From Candidimonas sp. SYP-B2681 (GTDB taxonomy: Bacteria > Pseudomonadota > Gammaproteobacteria > Burkholderiales > Burkholderiaceae_B), in contig NZ_RYDV01000004.1 of assembly GCF_003971065.1 (NCBI RefSeq), positions 248,001 to 312,000 on the forward strand: a DNA stretch of 64,000 nucleotides, in the 5' to 3' direction. This document shows positions 37,258-46,986 of the stretch, piece by piece. How positions within the stretch are numbered: the first letter of the stretch is position 1; every line of letters starts with the position of its first letter. The translations under genes and the position numbers were made by a program. Below the pieces are notes generated by a model, which saw nothing but the letters and a program-made list of their open reading frames with translations, searched no databases and was not told where the DNA came from.

Positions 37258-37276
37258 GCCGGCCCGGCGGGCCGGC
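37258..37276. terminator. Hairpin between convergent genes
   Basis: Perfect 8-bp GC stem with a 3-base loop (GCCGGCCC-GGC-GGGCCGGC) between the TRAP receptor gene and the convergent deoxyribosyltransferase gene, touching the stop codon of the latter. There is no T-tract on either side, so it is only a possible two-way terminator. Confidence 0.4.
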
Positions 37277-37770
37277 TACATCGAATCTATGTGTTGTAAA
37301 CAGTCTTCTGCAGAGCCCACGATAACGTGGGCACTGCAGGCGATCATCAAGTTCAGATTCAAACCAAAATCCTCTACCGTGTAGCCCTGGTTATCGACAT
37401 AGCTTCGTGTACCCGGCGCCTTATGCACGGCATGCTGTGCCACCAATGACCGTTCCTGGTCGGTATAAACCCACACCGACTTGTTCAGGGCCGTCGCATA
37501 CCCTACCTCGAAGACAGTACCGGAATCGGGCTCGGCGCCCCGAAAGGCGTTCATGTTGGCCATAAGAATGTCGGACTGTTCGATGAGCGCGATATTGGAC
37601 CGGTATATCCAGCGCGCCAGATCCAGGGATGTCAGGTTGCGGGGCGGAGAATTATCGAGGGGATAGAGACCTTGGAAGCCATATTTTTCACAAAGGGTTT
37701 TCAGTTGTTCGCCGTATTGCTGTGCATCCGGGCGAAATACATCAAACCCCGCCAGATAGATCTTTTTCAT
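37276..37770 (-). CDS. Nucleoside 2-deoxyribosyltransferase
   Basis: 164-residue enzyme that transfers 2-deoxyribose between bases or hydrolyses deoxynucleotides. It begins MKKIYLAGFDVFRPDA, the family's nucleotide-binding start (IYLAGP-type). The middle has SDILMANMNAFRGAEPDSGTVFEVGYA, where the Asp and the catalytic Glu of GTVFEVGYA lie. ATG 37770 is chosen over an upstream in-frame codon. The gene follows AMP nucleosidase by 10 bases on the same strand, making a small purine salvage operon. Confidence 0.88.
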   Translation of the reverse strand: MKKIYLAGFDVFRPDAQQYGEQLKTLCEKYGFQGLYPLDNSPPRNLTSLDLARWIYRSNIALIEQSDILMANMNAFRGAEPDSGTVFEVGYATALNKSVWVYTDQERSLVAQHAVHKAPGTRSYVDNQGYTVEDFGLNLNLMIACSAHVIVGSAEDCLQHIDSM

Positions 37771-37780
37771 GGCGTATCCC

Positions 37781-39280
37781 CTACTTGAAGGCCGTTTCAA
37801 TGAAGCTGCGCAGTTTGCGCGAATGCAATCGTTCGCGCGGCATGTCGCGCAAGTTTTCCAGCGCGCGGATTCCGATATGCAGATGCTGGTTGACCTGTGT
37901 GCGATAAAAATCGCTTGCCATTCCGGGCAATTTCAATTCACCGTGCAGCGGCTTGTCGGATACGCAGAGCAAGGTGCCATAGGGCACCCGAAATCGAAAG
38001 CCGTTGGCCGCGATGGTGGCGGACTCCATGTCCAGGGCAATGGCACGCGATTGCGATAAGCGTTGTACCGGTTCGCGGTGGTCGCGCAATTCCCAATTGC
38101 GATTGTCGATGGTGGCTACCGTACCTGTGCGCATAATTTTTTTCAGCTCCCATCCCGACAGGCCTGCGACCTCGGCCACCGCCTGTTCCAGTGCAACTTG
38201 TATTTCCGCCAAGGGTGGAACTGGAACCCAACTGGGCAAGTCGTCATCCAGCACGTGATCCTGGCGCACGTAGCCATGGGCCAGCACATAGTCACCCAGG
38301 CGCTGGGTGGTGCGCAGACCAGCGCAATGGCCAAGCATAAGCCATGCCGACGGGCGCAGCACGGCTACGTGGTCGGTAATTGTCTTGGCGTTGGAGGGGC
38401 CAATTCCAATGTTGATCAAGGTAATACCCATATGCTTGTCGCGCACCAGATGATACGAGGGCATTTGCGGTATGCGGCTTAGCGGCAGTCCCGACCGTTC
38501 CGCATCGGGCCCAGGACCGGTAATGATGTTGCCGGGCTCGACCAATGCGGTGTAGCCGCCTTCGCCCGAGGCGAGTGTTTCTTTGGCCCACTGACAAAAT
38601 TCGTCGATGTAAAACTGGTAGTTGGTAAACAGAACGAAATTCTGAAAATGCTTTGGTGCCGTGGCGGTGTAGTGTTGCAAGCGATGCAGTGAAAAGTCGA
38701 CGCGCGGCGCAGTAAAAGGCGCCAAAGGCAAGGGTTCACCTGGCCTTCCGTGCCAAGTTCCGTTGACAATGGCGTCGTCGGTAACCGCCAGATCGGGCAC
38801 ATCGAAATGGTCGCGTAAGGAATCCCCCACGTTGTCCGAGTACACCCCTTCAACGTATTGCCCATCGACAAAGGAAAAGTGCAGCGGTATGGGCATGTCG
38901 GATTCGCCGATTTCTATCGGGACGCCATGGTTCTTGATCAACAGACCCAATTGTTCAAGCAAATAGTCAAAATACAGCCCGGGCTGCGTAATGGTTGTCA
39001 TGTAGGTGCCCGGCTCTACCACGTGGCCATACGACAGACGGCTGTCCACCCCCTGATAGGTGTCGACCTTGATGCGTATGGCGGGGTAGTAGGCGCGCAC
39101 ACGCTGCCGGCGCGTGAAATTTCCCTTGGCGTATTCAGCAAACGCATCACGGATAAAGGCGGTGTTCCTGGCGTAGATTTCGACCAGACGTTCGACCGCC
39201 GCGCGTGCATCCATGTAGCCCATAAACGGCATCACCGGGGGTAAAAGGGTCGGAGAGCCGGAATTCGAATTATCAAACAT
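37781..39280 (-). CDS. amn: AMP nucleosidase
   Basis: Cytoplasmic enzyme that splits AMP into adenine and ribose 5-phosphate. The 499 residues cover the N-terminal AMP nucleosidase domain (RAYYPAIRIKV, YMTTITQPGLYFDYLLEQL) and the C-terminal phosphorylase-like domain (GIGPSNAKTITDHVAVLRPSAWLMLGHCAGLR and ALDMESATIAANGFRFRVPYGTLL). Start ATG 39280 (MFDNSN) avoids a hydrophobic upstream stretch (39349) not found in the family. The deoxyribosyltransferase gene follows after 10 bases. Confidence 0.95.
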   Translation of the reverse strand: MFDNSNSGSPTLLPPVMPFMGYMDARAAVERLVEIYARNTAFIRDAFAEYAKGNFTRRQRVRAYYPAIRIKVDTYQGVDSRLSYGHVVEPGTYMTTITQPGLYFDYLLEQLGLLIKNHGVPIEIGESDMPIPLHFSFVDGQYVEGVYSDNVGDSLRDHFDVPDLAVTDDAIVNGTWHGRPGEPLPLAPFTAPRVDFSLHRLQHYTATAPKHFQNFVLFTNYQFYIDEFCQWAKETLASGEGGYTALVEPGNIITGPGPDAERSGLPLSRIPQMPSYHLVRDKHMGITLINIGIGPSNAKTITDHVAVLRPSAWLMLGHCAGLRTTQRLGDYVLAHGYVRQDHVLDDDLPSWVPVPPLAEIQVALEQAVAEVAGLSGWELKKIMRTGTVATIDNRNWELRDHREPVQRLSQSRAIALDMESATIAANGFRFRVPYGTLLCVSDKPLHGELKLPGMASDFYRTQVNQHLHIGIRALENLRDMPRERLHSRKLRSFIETAFK

Positions 39281-39428
39281 GTATGGCCACCAAACAAAAT
39301 AACAGTATAGAAACGCACTATGCCACGAGATTCCCAAGACGGGCCCCATTCACGATAATACCTAACGTCCATCACAATTTTTTGCTTTAATACGCCACAT
39401 CCGAATCAACTCCCCTTCTGGATTCTCC

Positions 39429-40373
39429 GTGAGCGTCATCATCAATGCTGTATTTCCGCTCTTTGCGTTGATTTTGATCGGCTACGTCAGCGGGCGCAGG
39501 CGGCTTCTAGGCCCGAGCGCCGTTGACAGCCTAAACAAATTTGTGGTCTGGATGGCGCTGCCAGCCCTGTTGTTTCAGGCCATGGCACAAATCACATGGG
39601 AACAAATCAACCAGCCCGGCTACGTGGCGGCTTCAGGGCTGGCGATAGCCGCAGTATTCGGTGTCTCGTATGCACTGGACCGCCGCCGGCGCGGACGCCT
39701 TGCCGATGCAAGCATAGAGGGGCTGGCAGCGTCTTACTCGAATGCTGGTTTCATGGGCATACCGTTGTGCCTGATGGTGTTTGGGCCCGACAGCTTGCCC
39801 GCTGTGATCATTGCAACCCTACTGACCGCCTGTGTCTTGTTTGCGTTTTCCATTGTGTTGATAGAAATCGACCTGCTAGGGTCGCGCAGCCTGCTAAAAA
39901 CTACGCGCAAAGTCGCACTGTCTTTGCTGAAGAACCCACTGGTTGCCGCGCCCGTGCTTGGGCTGGCGGTAGCCGCCACGCAACTGCCCCTGCCGTATGC
40001 TGTGGTCCAGTTTACGACGTTGCTGGGAGCCGCAGCGAGCCCATGCGCACTGGTCACCATAGGGCTGTTCCTTGCGCAGGGCGAGCCCGCCGAACACCAT
40101 GGTGCTGTCTGGCGGATTGTGCTGCTCAAGCTCTTTCTGCACCCCATGGTCGCTTTCGTGCTGGTGCGCTGGGTGTTCGATATGCCGCCGCTGTGGGCCG
40201 CTACTGCCGTCTTGCTGGCCGCCCTGCCTGTAGGCACAGGCCCCTTCATGCTGGCCAAGCTTTATGAGCGTGAGCCGGCGGTAACGTCGCGCGCTATATT
40301 GATCTCGACGGTATTGTCGTTAGTAACGGTTTCTGGACTGGTCGCCTGGATAGGGGAGCCCGCCATACGCTAA
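39429..40373 (+). CDS. AEC-family transporter (auxin efflux carrier type)
   Basis: 314-residue inner-membrane carrier with about ten helices. The N-terminal repeat begins INAVFPLFALILIGYVSGRR and continues NKFVVWMALPALLFQAMA; the centre has ASYSNAGFMGIPLC, the family's substrate-site region, and the second repeat ends at VSGLVAWIGEP. AEC members carry malate, malonate or other small acids, or export metabolites; the substrate here is unknown. The start is GTG 39429 with no strong ribosome-binding site. It is divergent from amn. Confidence 0.9.
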   Translation: MSVIINAVFPLFALILIGYVSGRRRLLGPSAVDSLNKFVVWMALPALLFQAMAQITWEQINQPGYVAASGLAIAAVFGVSYALDRRRRGRLADASIEGLAASYSNAGFMGIPLCLMVFGPDSLPAVIIATLLTACVLFAFSIVLIEIDLLGSRSLLKTTRKVALSLLKNPLVAAPVLGLAVAATQLPLPYAVVQFTTLLGAAASPCALVTIGLFLAQGEPAEHHGAVWRIVLLKLFLHPMVAFVLVRWVFDMPPLWAATAVLLAALPVGTGPFMLAKLYEREPAVTSRAILISTVLSLVTVSGLVAWIGEPAIR

Positions 40374-40400
40374 GCCCTCCCGCTATCGCAGTACTAGCGC

Positions 40401-41132
40401 CTAAGGTGCCACGGTGGCGTCGGACTGACCGCTACGTTCGAGCGCCGCGGCCACAAAGCCGCTGGATTTCATATCCTTGATAAAGTCTTGCAGATATTCA
40501 AGCCCAGCCTTGCGCCCTTTGGGCGTAGCCATGGCCTGCTCGATTGCCGTAAAGCGCCCATCGATGACGCGCAGCGCGCCGTTGCGAGCCGCATACGCTT
40601 CCAGAGGTTGCCTGACACCGGCGGCCGCATCCAGCGCCTGATCGATAAATAGCTCGATGGCGGCGGCGGACGTGTCAGCGCGTACGATCTGCGCATGTTG
40701 CAGGCTGCGGCTTAAGAACAGATCATAGGCGGCGCCCTTGCCCACGGCGATGCGCATGCCCGGCTGGTCCAGCTGTTCCACCGTTTGCAAGGCAGAATCG
40801 TGGCGAACCAGATAGGTGCCCTCGATTTCGACGTAGGGCTTTGTGAACAAAAGTTTCTCGGCCCGCAGCGGATCGATCGCCATGAACGCGATGTCCCATG
40901 CATTGCTTTCGGCGTCGGCGAACACTTTGCCGGCACCGTCGTAGGTAATAAATTTCACAGGCACGTCTAGCCGGCGCGCCAGTTCGTTGGCGAGATCGGC
41001 CGAGACGCCCATAGGCACCCGAGTCTGTGGATGCGCCTGCGCAATGACCGGGTTACCAAAATTAATAGCAACACGTAATGTGCCATGAGGCGCCAGATCG
41101 TCAATTGCCGTTTTACTTTTGATTTTTTGCAT
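40401..41132 (-). CDS. Solute-binding protein family 3 without signal peptide
   Basis: 243-residue protein with the complete SBP_bac_3 (amino-acid receptor) fold: GTLRVAINFGNPVIAQ, GVSADLANELARRL, WDIAFMAIDPLRAEKLLFTKPY and GMRIAVGKGAAYDLFLSR. The N-terminus MQKIKSKTAIDDLAPHG is polar and no signal peptide or lipobox is seen; no in-frame upstream extension supplies one. It should therefore stay in the cytoplasm unless exported in another way. No ABC permease or ATPase is adjacent; phhB lies just upstream on the same strand (15 bases). It may have been recruited as a cytoplasmic ligand binder or enzyme such as a cyclohexadienyl-dehydratase-like protein. Confidence 0.85.
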   Translation of the reverse strand: MQKIKSKTAIDDLAPHGTLRVAINFGNPVIAQAHPQTRVPMGVSADLANELARRLDVPVKFITYDGAGKVFADAESNAWDIAFMAIDPLRAEKLLFTKPYVEIEGTYLVRHDSALQTVEQLDQPGMRIAVGKGAAYDLFLSRSLQHAQIVRADTSAAAIELFIDQALDAAAGVRQPLEAYAARNGALRVIDGRFTAIEQAMATPKGRKAGLEYLQDFIKDMKSSGFVAAALERSGQSDATVAP

Positions 41133-41147
41133 GCGAATCCTGAATAC

Positions 41148-41435
41148 TTACTCGAGTTGGTCCATGAACAAGGCCAGGGCGACATCACGTTCAGTAACGC
41201 CCTTGGCATCGTGGGTAGTAAGGGTCACGCTTACCCGGTTATAAACGTTGGTCCATTCGGGGTGATGATCGAGCTTTTCTGCTTGCATGGCGACGCAAGT
41301 CATGAAGCCAAAGGCCTCGTTGAAGTTCTTGAAGATGAAGCTTTTATGGATGGCGTCGCGCCCAGCCGTAGCCGACCAGCCTTCCAACAGCAGCAATGCC
41401 GAGGGCGCGCCGATCAGTTTCACTTGGTTTTTCAT
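41148..41435 (-). CDS. phhB: 4a-hydroxytetrahydrobiopterin dehydratase
   Basis: 95-residue pterin carbinolamine dehydratase that regenerates the pterin cofactor of phenylalanine hydroxylase. The family core is visible: [36 protein letters not shown], in which the HHPEW block holds the active-site histidines. Start ATG 41435 (MKNQVK) is chosen over 41477. No phenylalanine hydroxylase gene is adjacent. The signal-less binding protein follows after 15 bases on the same strand. Confidence 0.9.
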   Translation of the reverse strand: MKNQVKLIGAPSALLLLEGWSATAGRDAIHKSFIFKNFNEAFGFMTCVAMQAEKLDHHPEWTNVYNRVSVTLTTHDAKGVTERDVALALFMDQLE

Positions 41436-41762
41436 GATCTGTCCTTTGTCATGGATAGGCCAATAAGGAAAACACATAGTTCAGGGCGGCCCGATTCAGC
41501 ATGGTATCCGGCATATCCCTTGACAACAACAAGTACCTCTAAACATCCAATCAGGCGCTATTCAATAATGATTTGGTACTTTAAGTATCAAGTCATTTGA
41601 CTTTGGGTGTTGTTGAGTCCTTGTACGCTACAGGCCATAATAGGTGCGCGCCCTAATCACAGTCTACTCGCTCCAGGTTACAAAGCCTATACACGACGGC
41701 ATCGATGTCTGGCCGGAGCGAAGCTCATTCCATTTTTTTGCTTAACCTTACCAGGACCTGCC
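41436..41762. promoter_or_regulatory. Divergent phhB/glcB control region with dyads
   Basis: A 327-base gene-free stretch between divergent phhB and glcB. Two adjacent dyads stand out: TACTT-T-AAGTA (41577-41587) and AAGTCA-TT-TGACTT (41590-41603). They could be operators for one of the divergent genes. No further gene is seen; the frame open from 41607 is an N-terminal extension of glcB without family support. Confidence 0.35.
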
Positions 41763-43922
41763 ATGACCAATAGAACAGCATGCAAGCGGCTGAAAGTTGC
41801 TACCGAACTTCACCAATTTGTCGAGCGTGACGCATTGCCCGGCACCGGCGTCGCTTCCGATGCGTTCTGGTCTGGGTTCGATAAACTCGTTCACGACCTG
41901 GCCCCCGAAAACCGGCAACTTCTGGCCGAGCGCGACCGCTTGCAAGGGGAACTCGACAACTGGTATCGCCAGAATCCCGGCCCCGTTGCCGACCACGCCG
42001 CCTACCAGGCCTTCTTGCGCCAGATCGGGTATTTGCAAGAGGTTCCAGCCAGCGTCCAAATCAAGACCAGTAAGGTTGACGTTGAAATTACCCAGCAAGC
42101 TGGGCCTCAGTTGGTGGTGCCCATCACGAACGCCCGTTATGCCCTGAATGCGGCTAACGCGCGCTGGGGCAGTCTTTACGATGCCCTGTACGGCACCGAT
42201 GCTATTTCGGAAGCCGACGGCGCTACCCGTGCCGGGGGCTACAACCCGCAGCGCGGCACCAAGGTCATCGCCTTTGCCCGCCGGTTTCTGGACGAAAGCA
42301 TCCCGCTGGCGCAAGGCTGGCATAGCGACGCCACGGCTTACGTTGTCGACCAAGGCAAGCTGCAAATAAGCCTCGAAGGCGGCCAGCAAACCAGCCTGGC
42401 ACAACCAGAACTGTTTCTGGGGTATCGCGGCGAGCCCTCGGCTCCGCAAGCCCTGGTGTTCCAGCACAACGGCCTACACTTCGAAATACAAATCGACAAG
42501 TCCCATCCCATCGGCGCACAAGACAAAGCCGGCATCAAAGACGTGTTGATGGAATCCGCACTGACCACCATCATGGACTGCGAAGATTCCATCGCTGCGG
42601 TCGATGCCCAAGATAAAGTCACGGCCTACCGCAACTGGCTAGGTCTCATGAACGGCACCCTGGTCGAAGAGGTTTCCAAAGGCGGCAAAACCTTCACTCG
42701 CCGCTTGAATCCCGACCGCAGCTACACCGATACCAAGGGCGAGACCCGCAAGCTCCATGGCCGCTCGCTCATGCTGATCCGCAACGTCGGCCATCTTATG
42801 ACCAACCCGGCCGTCCTCGACGAGCAAGGCCAAGAAGTACACGAAGGCATACTCGACGCGGTCTTTACGTCGCTAATTGCCATGCACGACCTTCAAAGGG
42901 GCGGAAACTCGCGTGCCGGTTCCATCTACATTGTTAAGCCGAAAATGCATGGCCCGGCCGAAGTGGCCTTTGCCAGCAAACTGTTCGCTCGCACAGAAGC
43001 GCTGCTGGGCCTGGCGCCCAACACGCTGAAAATGGGCATCATGGATGAAGAGCGGCGCACCAGCACCAACCTGAAGGCCTGCATCGCCCAAGCTCACGAA
43101 CGGGTTGCCTTCATCAACACCGGCTTCCTGGATCGCACCGGCGACGAAATGCACACCTCGATGGAGGCAGGTCCCATGGTGCGCAAAGGCGACATGAAAC
43201 GCAGTGTATGGATCGACGCTTACGAGCGAAATAACGTGCAGGTAGGCTTGGAATGCGGTCTGCGTGGACAAGCCCAGATCGGCAAGGGAATGTGGGCCAT
43301 GCCCGACCTCATGGCCGACATGCTGGTCCAGAAAATCGGCCACCTTAAGGCCGGCGGCAACACTGCGTGGGTACCGTCGCCTACAGCAGCCACGCTGCAC
43401 GCCCTGCACTACCATCAAGTCGATGTGCAGGAAATCCAGCGCGGTATGGAAGGCAAAAGCGAGCCATTGCTCGACAAGATCCTTACCGTACCCGTGGCAA
43501 CCGACACCAACTGGTCGGCGCAGGAAATCCAGGAAGAACTCGACAACAATGCACAGGGCATTCTTGGCTACGTCGTGCGCTGGATCGATCAGGGCATCGG
43601 TTGTTCGAAGGTGCCCGATATCCACAACGTGGGCCTGATGGAAGACCGCGCCACCTTGCGGATTTCCAGCCAGCACATGGCAAACTGGCTGCGCCACAAT
43701 ATTGTCAGTAAAGACCAGGTAACCGAAACCATGCAGCGTATGGCCGCGGTCGTCGATAGCCAGAACGCCGGCGACCCGGCCTACCGTCCCATGGCCGGCG
43801 ACTTTGAAACGTCGGCCGCCTATCAGGCCGCCTGCGACCTGGTATTCAAAGGTCTGGAACAGCCCAATGGCTATACCGAGCCCTTGTTGCACAAGTGGCG
43901 CCAGGTGGTCAAAGCGGGCTAG
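41763..43922 (+). CDS. glcB: Malate synthase G
   Basis: Glyoxylate-shunt enzyme that condenses acetyl-CoA and glyoxylate to malate. The 719-residue, single-chain G isoform has the TIM-barrel catalytic region with [49 protein letters not shown] and [15 protein letters not shown], and the insertion domains of isoform G. Start ATG 41763 (MTNRTA) is preferred over the frame open from 41607. It stands alone; AceK is elsewhere in the window, isocitrate lyase is not in view. Confidence 0.95.
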   Translation: MTNRTACKRLKVATELHQFVERDALPGTGVASDAFWSGFDKLVHDLAPENRQLLAERDRLQGELDNWYRQNPGPVADHAAYQAFLRQIGYLQEVPASVQIKTSKVDVEITQQAGPQLVVPITNARYALNAANARWGSLYDALYGTDAISEADGATRAGGYNPQRGTKVIAFARRFLDESIPLAQGWHSDATAYVVDQGKLQISLEGGQQTSLAQPELFLGYRGEPSAPQALVFQHNGLHFEIQIDKSHPIGAQDKAGIKDVLMESALTTIMDCEDSIAAVDAQDKVTAYRNWLGLMNGTLVEEVSKGGKTFTRRLNPDRSYTDTKGETRKLHGRSLMLIRNVGHLMTNPAVLDEQGQEVHEGILDAVFTSLIAMHDLQRGGNSRAGSIYIVKPKMHGPAEVAFASKLFARTEALLGLAPNTLKMGIMDEERRTSTNLKACIAQAHERVAFINTGFLDRTGDEMHTSMEAGPMVRKGDMKRSVWIDAYERNNVQVGLECGLRGQAQIGKGMWAMPDLMADMLVQKIGHLKAGGNTAWVPSPTAATLHALHYHQVDVQEIQRGMEGKSEPLLDKILTVPVATDTNWSAQEIQEELDNNAQGILGYVVRWIDQGIGCSKVPDIHNVGLMEDRATLRISSQHMANWLRHNIVSKDQVTETMQRMAAVVDSQNAGDPAYRPMAGDFETSAAYQAACDLVFKGLEQPNGYTEPLLHKWRQVVKAG

Positions 43923-43923
43923 T

Positions 43924-43962
43924 AAAAAAAGCGTGATCAACGTATCAACACGTTGATCACGC
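43924..43962 (-). terminator. Intrinsic terminator of the gntR transcript
   Basis: Perfect 13-bp stem GCGTGATCAACGT / ACGTTGATCACGC (43931-43943 and 43950-43962) with a 6-base loop, between convergent glcB and the GntR gene. On the reverse strand it is followed by seven T (A-run 43924-43930), so it is a textbook terminator for gntR and may also stop glcB transcription. Confidence 0.85.
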
Positions 43963-43980
43963 CTTCCGATGCCGGCCAGC

Positions 43981-44688
43981 TTAAGGGCCGGTGAAGTATT
44001 GCGGGTGTTCCAGACGTATCTGTTCTGCGTATTCCAGCGTTCCCGAAAGATGATTGCGCAGACTATCCTGGGCATCGGCGGCGTTGCCGCTTTCTATGGC
44101 GGCAATAATCCGGCGGTGGTCGTTAACAATGCGGTCAAGCTTGCCGCTGGCCGGCAAATGAAGCCGGCGCAAACGGTCGATATGGCCACTACGGCTGCGC
44201 ACCAGTGTCCATAGGGCTTCCCTGCCCACTGCTCTGTACATGCAACGATGAAAGGCCTGGTCGGCTTCGGTAAAGCCATCGAGGTCAGGCTTATCGCGCA
44301 ATAACTCTTGTTGCTGCAGCAACGACTTTAGTTCGATGACCAGGCCCGCAGCGTCAGCGAGCGCCAGTTCGCGCACTATTTCAAGCTCGATTGCGCGTCG
44401 CAGAAAATGCGTCTCTTGGGCAAAGCGGATGTCAATCAAACTGACCCGGGTCGCGGCCTGCGGAAATACATCGACCAGCCGTTCTTCCGTTAACTTTAGC
44501 AGCGCCTCGCGCACCGGGGTCTGGCTGACGTTGAATTCCCCCGATAACTGCACGCGCGACAGGGGTGCGCCCGGCAGAAGTTCAAGGGACACGATCTGGG
44601 CCCTGAGCAGTTCATACAGCTGCGGCGCCGCATGGCGACCGCGGTCCAGCTCTATTTGCGGCTTCATGGCTTGGGCCTGTGGATTCAT
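43981..44688 (-). CDS. GntR-family (FadR/FCD) transcriptional regulator
   Basis: 235-residue regulator. The winged helix-turn-helix spans about 20-80 (LRAQIVSLELLPGAPLSRVQLSGEF, then VSQTPVREALLKLTEERLV), followed by an all-helical FCD ligand-binding domain with the metal/ligand-site pattern of Asp and His residues (EADQAFHRCMY, NDHRRIIAAIESG). Start ATG 44688 (MNPQAQ) avoids an unsupported extension. It lies 64 bases downstream of the ArgD-like gene on the same strand and probably regulates that gene or the transporter before it; this is inference. Confidence 0.9.
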   Translation of the reverse strand: MNPQAQAMKPQIELDRGRHAAPQLYELLRAQIVSLELLPGAPLSRVQLSGEFNVSQTPVREALLKLTEERLVDVFPQAATRVSLIDIRFAQETHFLRRAIELEIVRELALADAAGLVIELKSLLQQQELLRDKPDLDGFTEADQAFHRCMYRAVGREALWTLVRSRSGHIDRLRRLHLPASGKLDRIVNDHRRIIAAIESGNAADAQDSLRNHLSGTLEYAEQIRLEHPQYFTGP

Positions 44689-44752
44689 AAGCTTTCCGCC
44701 GCCGCTGACGCGCTGTGTGCAGCGCCGCAACGGCGTCCGTAATATGCTTTGG

Positions 44753-45943
44753 TCAGCGGCGAACCTGGCTTATCACTTCGTCCAAGCGTTCAAGCATCAG
44801 TTCGACCTCTTCAGCCGTCACATTCAGGGCCGGCATAAAGCGCAACAGATTGGGTCTGGGGGCGTTTAACAGCATGCCTTCCGGCGCCCAGTCTCTGGCG
44901 GTTTCGACGATCGCCGCACCATCGTCGCGATCGAGAATCAGGGCGCGCAACAGGCCCTGGCCTCGTTCGCCCTTCATTCCCCATTTTGCCGACAGAGCCA
45001 GCAAGCCTTCGGACAATTGAGTGGAGCGGACGTTGACAGATTCCATAAAGCCGTCGGCCGTCAAGGCGTCAAAGACAGCAACGCCTGCGGCGGTCATGAG
45101 GGGATTACCGTTATAGGTGCCGCCCTGGTCGCCGTGATCGAAGCAGGACACGCTTTCGCGTGCGCACAAGGCGGCCAAGGGAACCCCGGCCCCTATGCCC
45201 TTGCCCAGCGTCATGATGTCCGGCGTGATGCCTGAGTGTTCGTAGGCAAACAGCTTGCCAGTACGACCCATGCCGGTTTGCACTTCATCGACAATCAGCA
45301 GCAGGCCATGTTGGTCGGCCAGCGCGCGCAGTGCCTGCATGAATTCCGGACTTGCCGGAATGACGCCGGCTTCGCCTTGAACAGGTTCCAGCATGATGGC
45401 AACGGTCTGGTCGTCGATCAGGGCCCGAACGGATTCCAGATCATTAAGATGGGCCTTCGGAAAGCCATCCACTTGCGGCGCGAATATTTTGTCCCAACCC
45501 GGCTTGCCCGATGCCGACATCGTCGCCAATGTGCGGCCGTGAAAGCTATGGTCGAATGTGATGATCTTGAAGGCGCCCTTGCGATTCAGGCGGCCCCATT
45601 TCCGTGCCAGTTTGATGGCGCCTTCGTTGGCTTCCGCGCCGCTATTGGCAAAAAAGACGCGATCAAAACATGAAGCACCCGTCAAGCGTTTGGCGAGCTC
45701 CATCGAGGGCACATTATAAAACGCAGGAGAAGGGTTGATCAGGAGGGTGGACTGCTCGTTGATGGCCTCGACGACATCCGGCGGACAGTGACCCAGACAG
45801 TTGACCGCCCACCCCTGGATGAAGTCCAGGTAGCGCTTGCCATTATGGTCTTCCAGCCATGAGCCCTGCCCACGTACAAACACCAGCTCGGGACGCGAAG
45901 TGATTTCCATTAGCGCGTTCACACCCGACCGATCAAATTTCAT
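44753..45943 (-). CDS. Class III aminotransferase, acetylornithine aminotransferase type
   Basis: PLP enzyme of 396 residues. The N-terminal [20 protein letters not shown], the cofactor loop [48 protein letters not shown] and the Schiff-base Lys in [14 protein letters not shown] are all typical of ArgD-like enzymes. It may make acetylornithine for arginine synthesis or act on ornithine/succinylornithine. There are no other arg genes nearby, but eamA lies upstream and a GntR gene downstream on the same strand, which suggests a regulated amino-acid use or export role. Confidence 0.88.
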   Translation of the reverse strand: MKFDRSGVNALMEITSRPELVFVRGQGSWLEDHNGKRYLDFIQGWAVNCLGHCPPDVVEAINEQSTLLINPSPAFYNVPSMELAKRLTGASCFDRVFFANSGAEANEGAIKLARKWGRLNRKGAFKIITFDHSFHGRTLATMSASGKPGWDKIFAPQVDGFPKAHLNDLESVRALIDDQTVAIMLEPVQGEAGVIPASPEFMQALRALADQHGLLLIVDEVQTGMGRTGKLFAYEHSGITPDIMTLGKGIGAGVPLAALCARESVSCFDHGDQGGTYNGNPLMTAAGVAVFDALTADGFMESVNVRSTQLSEGLLALSAKWGMKGERGQGLLRALILDRDDGAAIVETARDWAPEGMLLNAPRPNLLRFMPALNVTAEEVELMLERLDEVISQVRR

Positions 45944-46012
45944 GTTGGCATCCTGTATTTAAAAGAAGGGATCGCAGTAAATGCTGCGAAGCGCAAATTT
46001 TAACGCAGTCGT

Positions 46013-46900
46013 CTAACTTGCAGGGCGCCAGCGCTTCCATACCTGTAAGCCGAACACGTTAATGGTCAAGCCTAGCATGACCACCACGCCTCCCAGCCAT
46101 TGAACCGGCTCTAGGCGCTCGTTTAGAAACCACGCGGAGGACAGCAAGCCGACGACAGGCACCAAAAGGCTGAGGGGTGCAACTTTACTGGCGGGATGGT
46201 TACTTAACAAGCGGCCCCAAAGTACGTAGCCGACTATCGTTGCAACAATTGCGAGATAAAAGACGGCCAGCACGCCGACATAGGTCACATCATTGAGACT
46301 GGCTTGTATTCTTGCAGGACCTTCAAATATCCACGACAACAAGAAAAAAGGCAGTGGGGGAACGAGCGCCCCCCATACCACCAGGGCCAGCATATCGATG
46401 CTACCAGTGCCTTTTGTCACGATATTTCCCGCTGCCCAGCTCAGGGCAGCCAGCAAGGTCAGCACTAGACCCAGCACCGGCACACTGCCGGGCGTCGCAC
46501 CCTGCGCGATAAACGCCAGCCCCAGAACCCCTATGGCAATCCCAATCACATTATGAGGACGAACCCGCTCGCCAAGAAAAAGGGCGGCCATCAAGACGGT
46601 GAAGAAAGCCTGCGCCTGGAGCACCAGCGAGGCCAGCCCGGCGGGCATACCCACATACATGGCGGTAAAAAGAAATACAAACTGGCCCAGACTGATGGTT
46701 GCGCCATACAAGATGATGGTGCGCCACGGCAAGGCGGGTCGCTTGATGAAGAAGACGGCGGGAATAGCCACCAGAGAAAAACGCAGGGCGCCCAGCAGCA
46801 ATGGCGGAATCTCGGTCAGGCCCTGCTTGATGACGACAAAATTCAAACCCCAGGCAATGATGACCACCATGGCAGCCAGCCAGTCTTTCACAGGCATAAA
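46013..46900 (-). CDS. eamA: EamA-family exporter (O-acetylserine/cysteine type)
   Basis: Ten-helix drug/metabolite transporter of about 295 residues with two EamA repeats. It closely resembles enterobacterial EamA in motif order: VVIIAWGLNFVVIKQGL at the start, GMPAGLASLVLQAQAFFTVL, LALVVWGALVPPLPFFLLS and PLSLLVPVVGLLSSAWFLNERL near the end. EamA exports O-acetylserine and cysteine in E. coli (established), so thiol or amino-acid export is likely. ATG 46900 (MPVKDW) is chosen over 46918. It precedes the aminotransferase on the same strand (69 bases). Confidence 0.85.
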   Translation of the reverse strand, partial: FMPVKDWLAAMVVIIAWGLNFVVIKQGLTEIPPLLLGALRFSLVAIPAVFFIKRPALPWRTIILYGATISLGQFVFLFTAMYVGMPAGLASLVLQAQAFFTVLMAALFLGERVRPHNVIGIAIGVLGLAFIAQGATPGSVPVLGLVLTLLAALSWAAGNIVTKGTGSIDMLALVVWGALVPPLPFFLLSWIFEGPARIQASLNDVTYVGVLAVFYLAIVATIVGYVLWGRLLSNHPASKVAPLSLLVPVVGLLSSAWFLNERLEPVQWLGGVVVMLGLTINVFGLQVWKRWRPAS

Positions 46901-46986
46901 TGAACCCTTCAACGACAATTCTCGCGAAGGAGCTATTATGCGCCTGATGTATCCCGATTCGGGCAGGCACTCTTAGCGATACGATC

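Noticed and set aside
41607-41762. 52-residue N-terminal extension of malate synthase
   Set aside because: Not found in malate synthase G; contains the intergenic region and lacks a good start signal.
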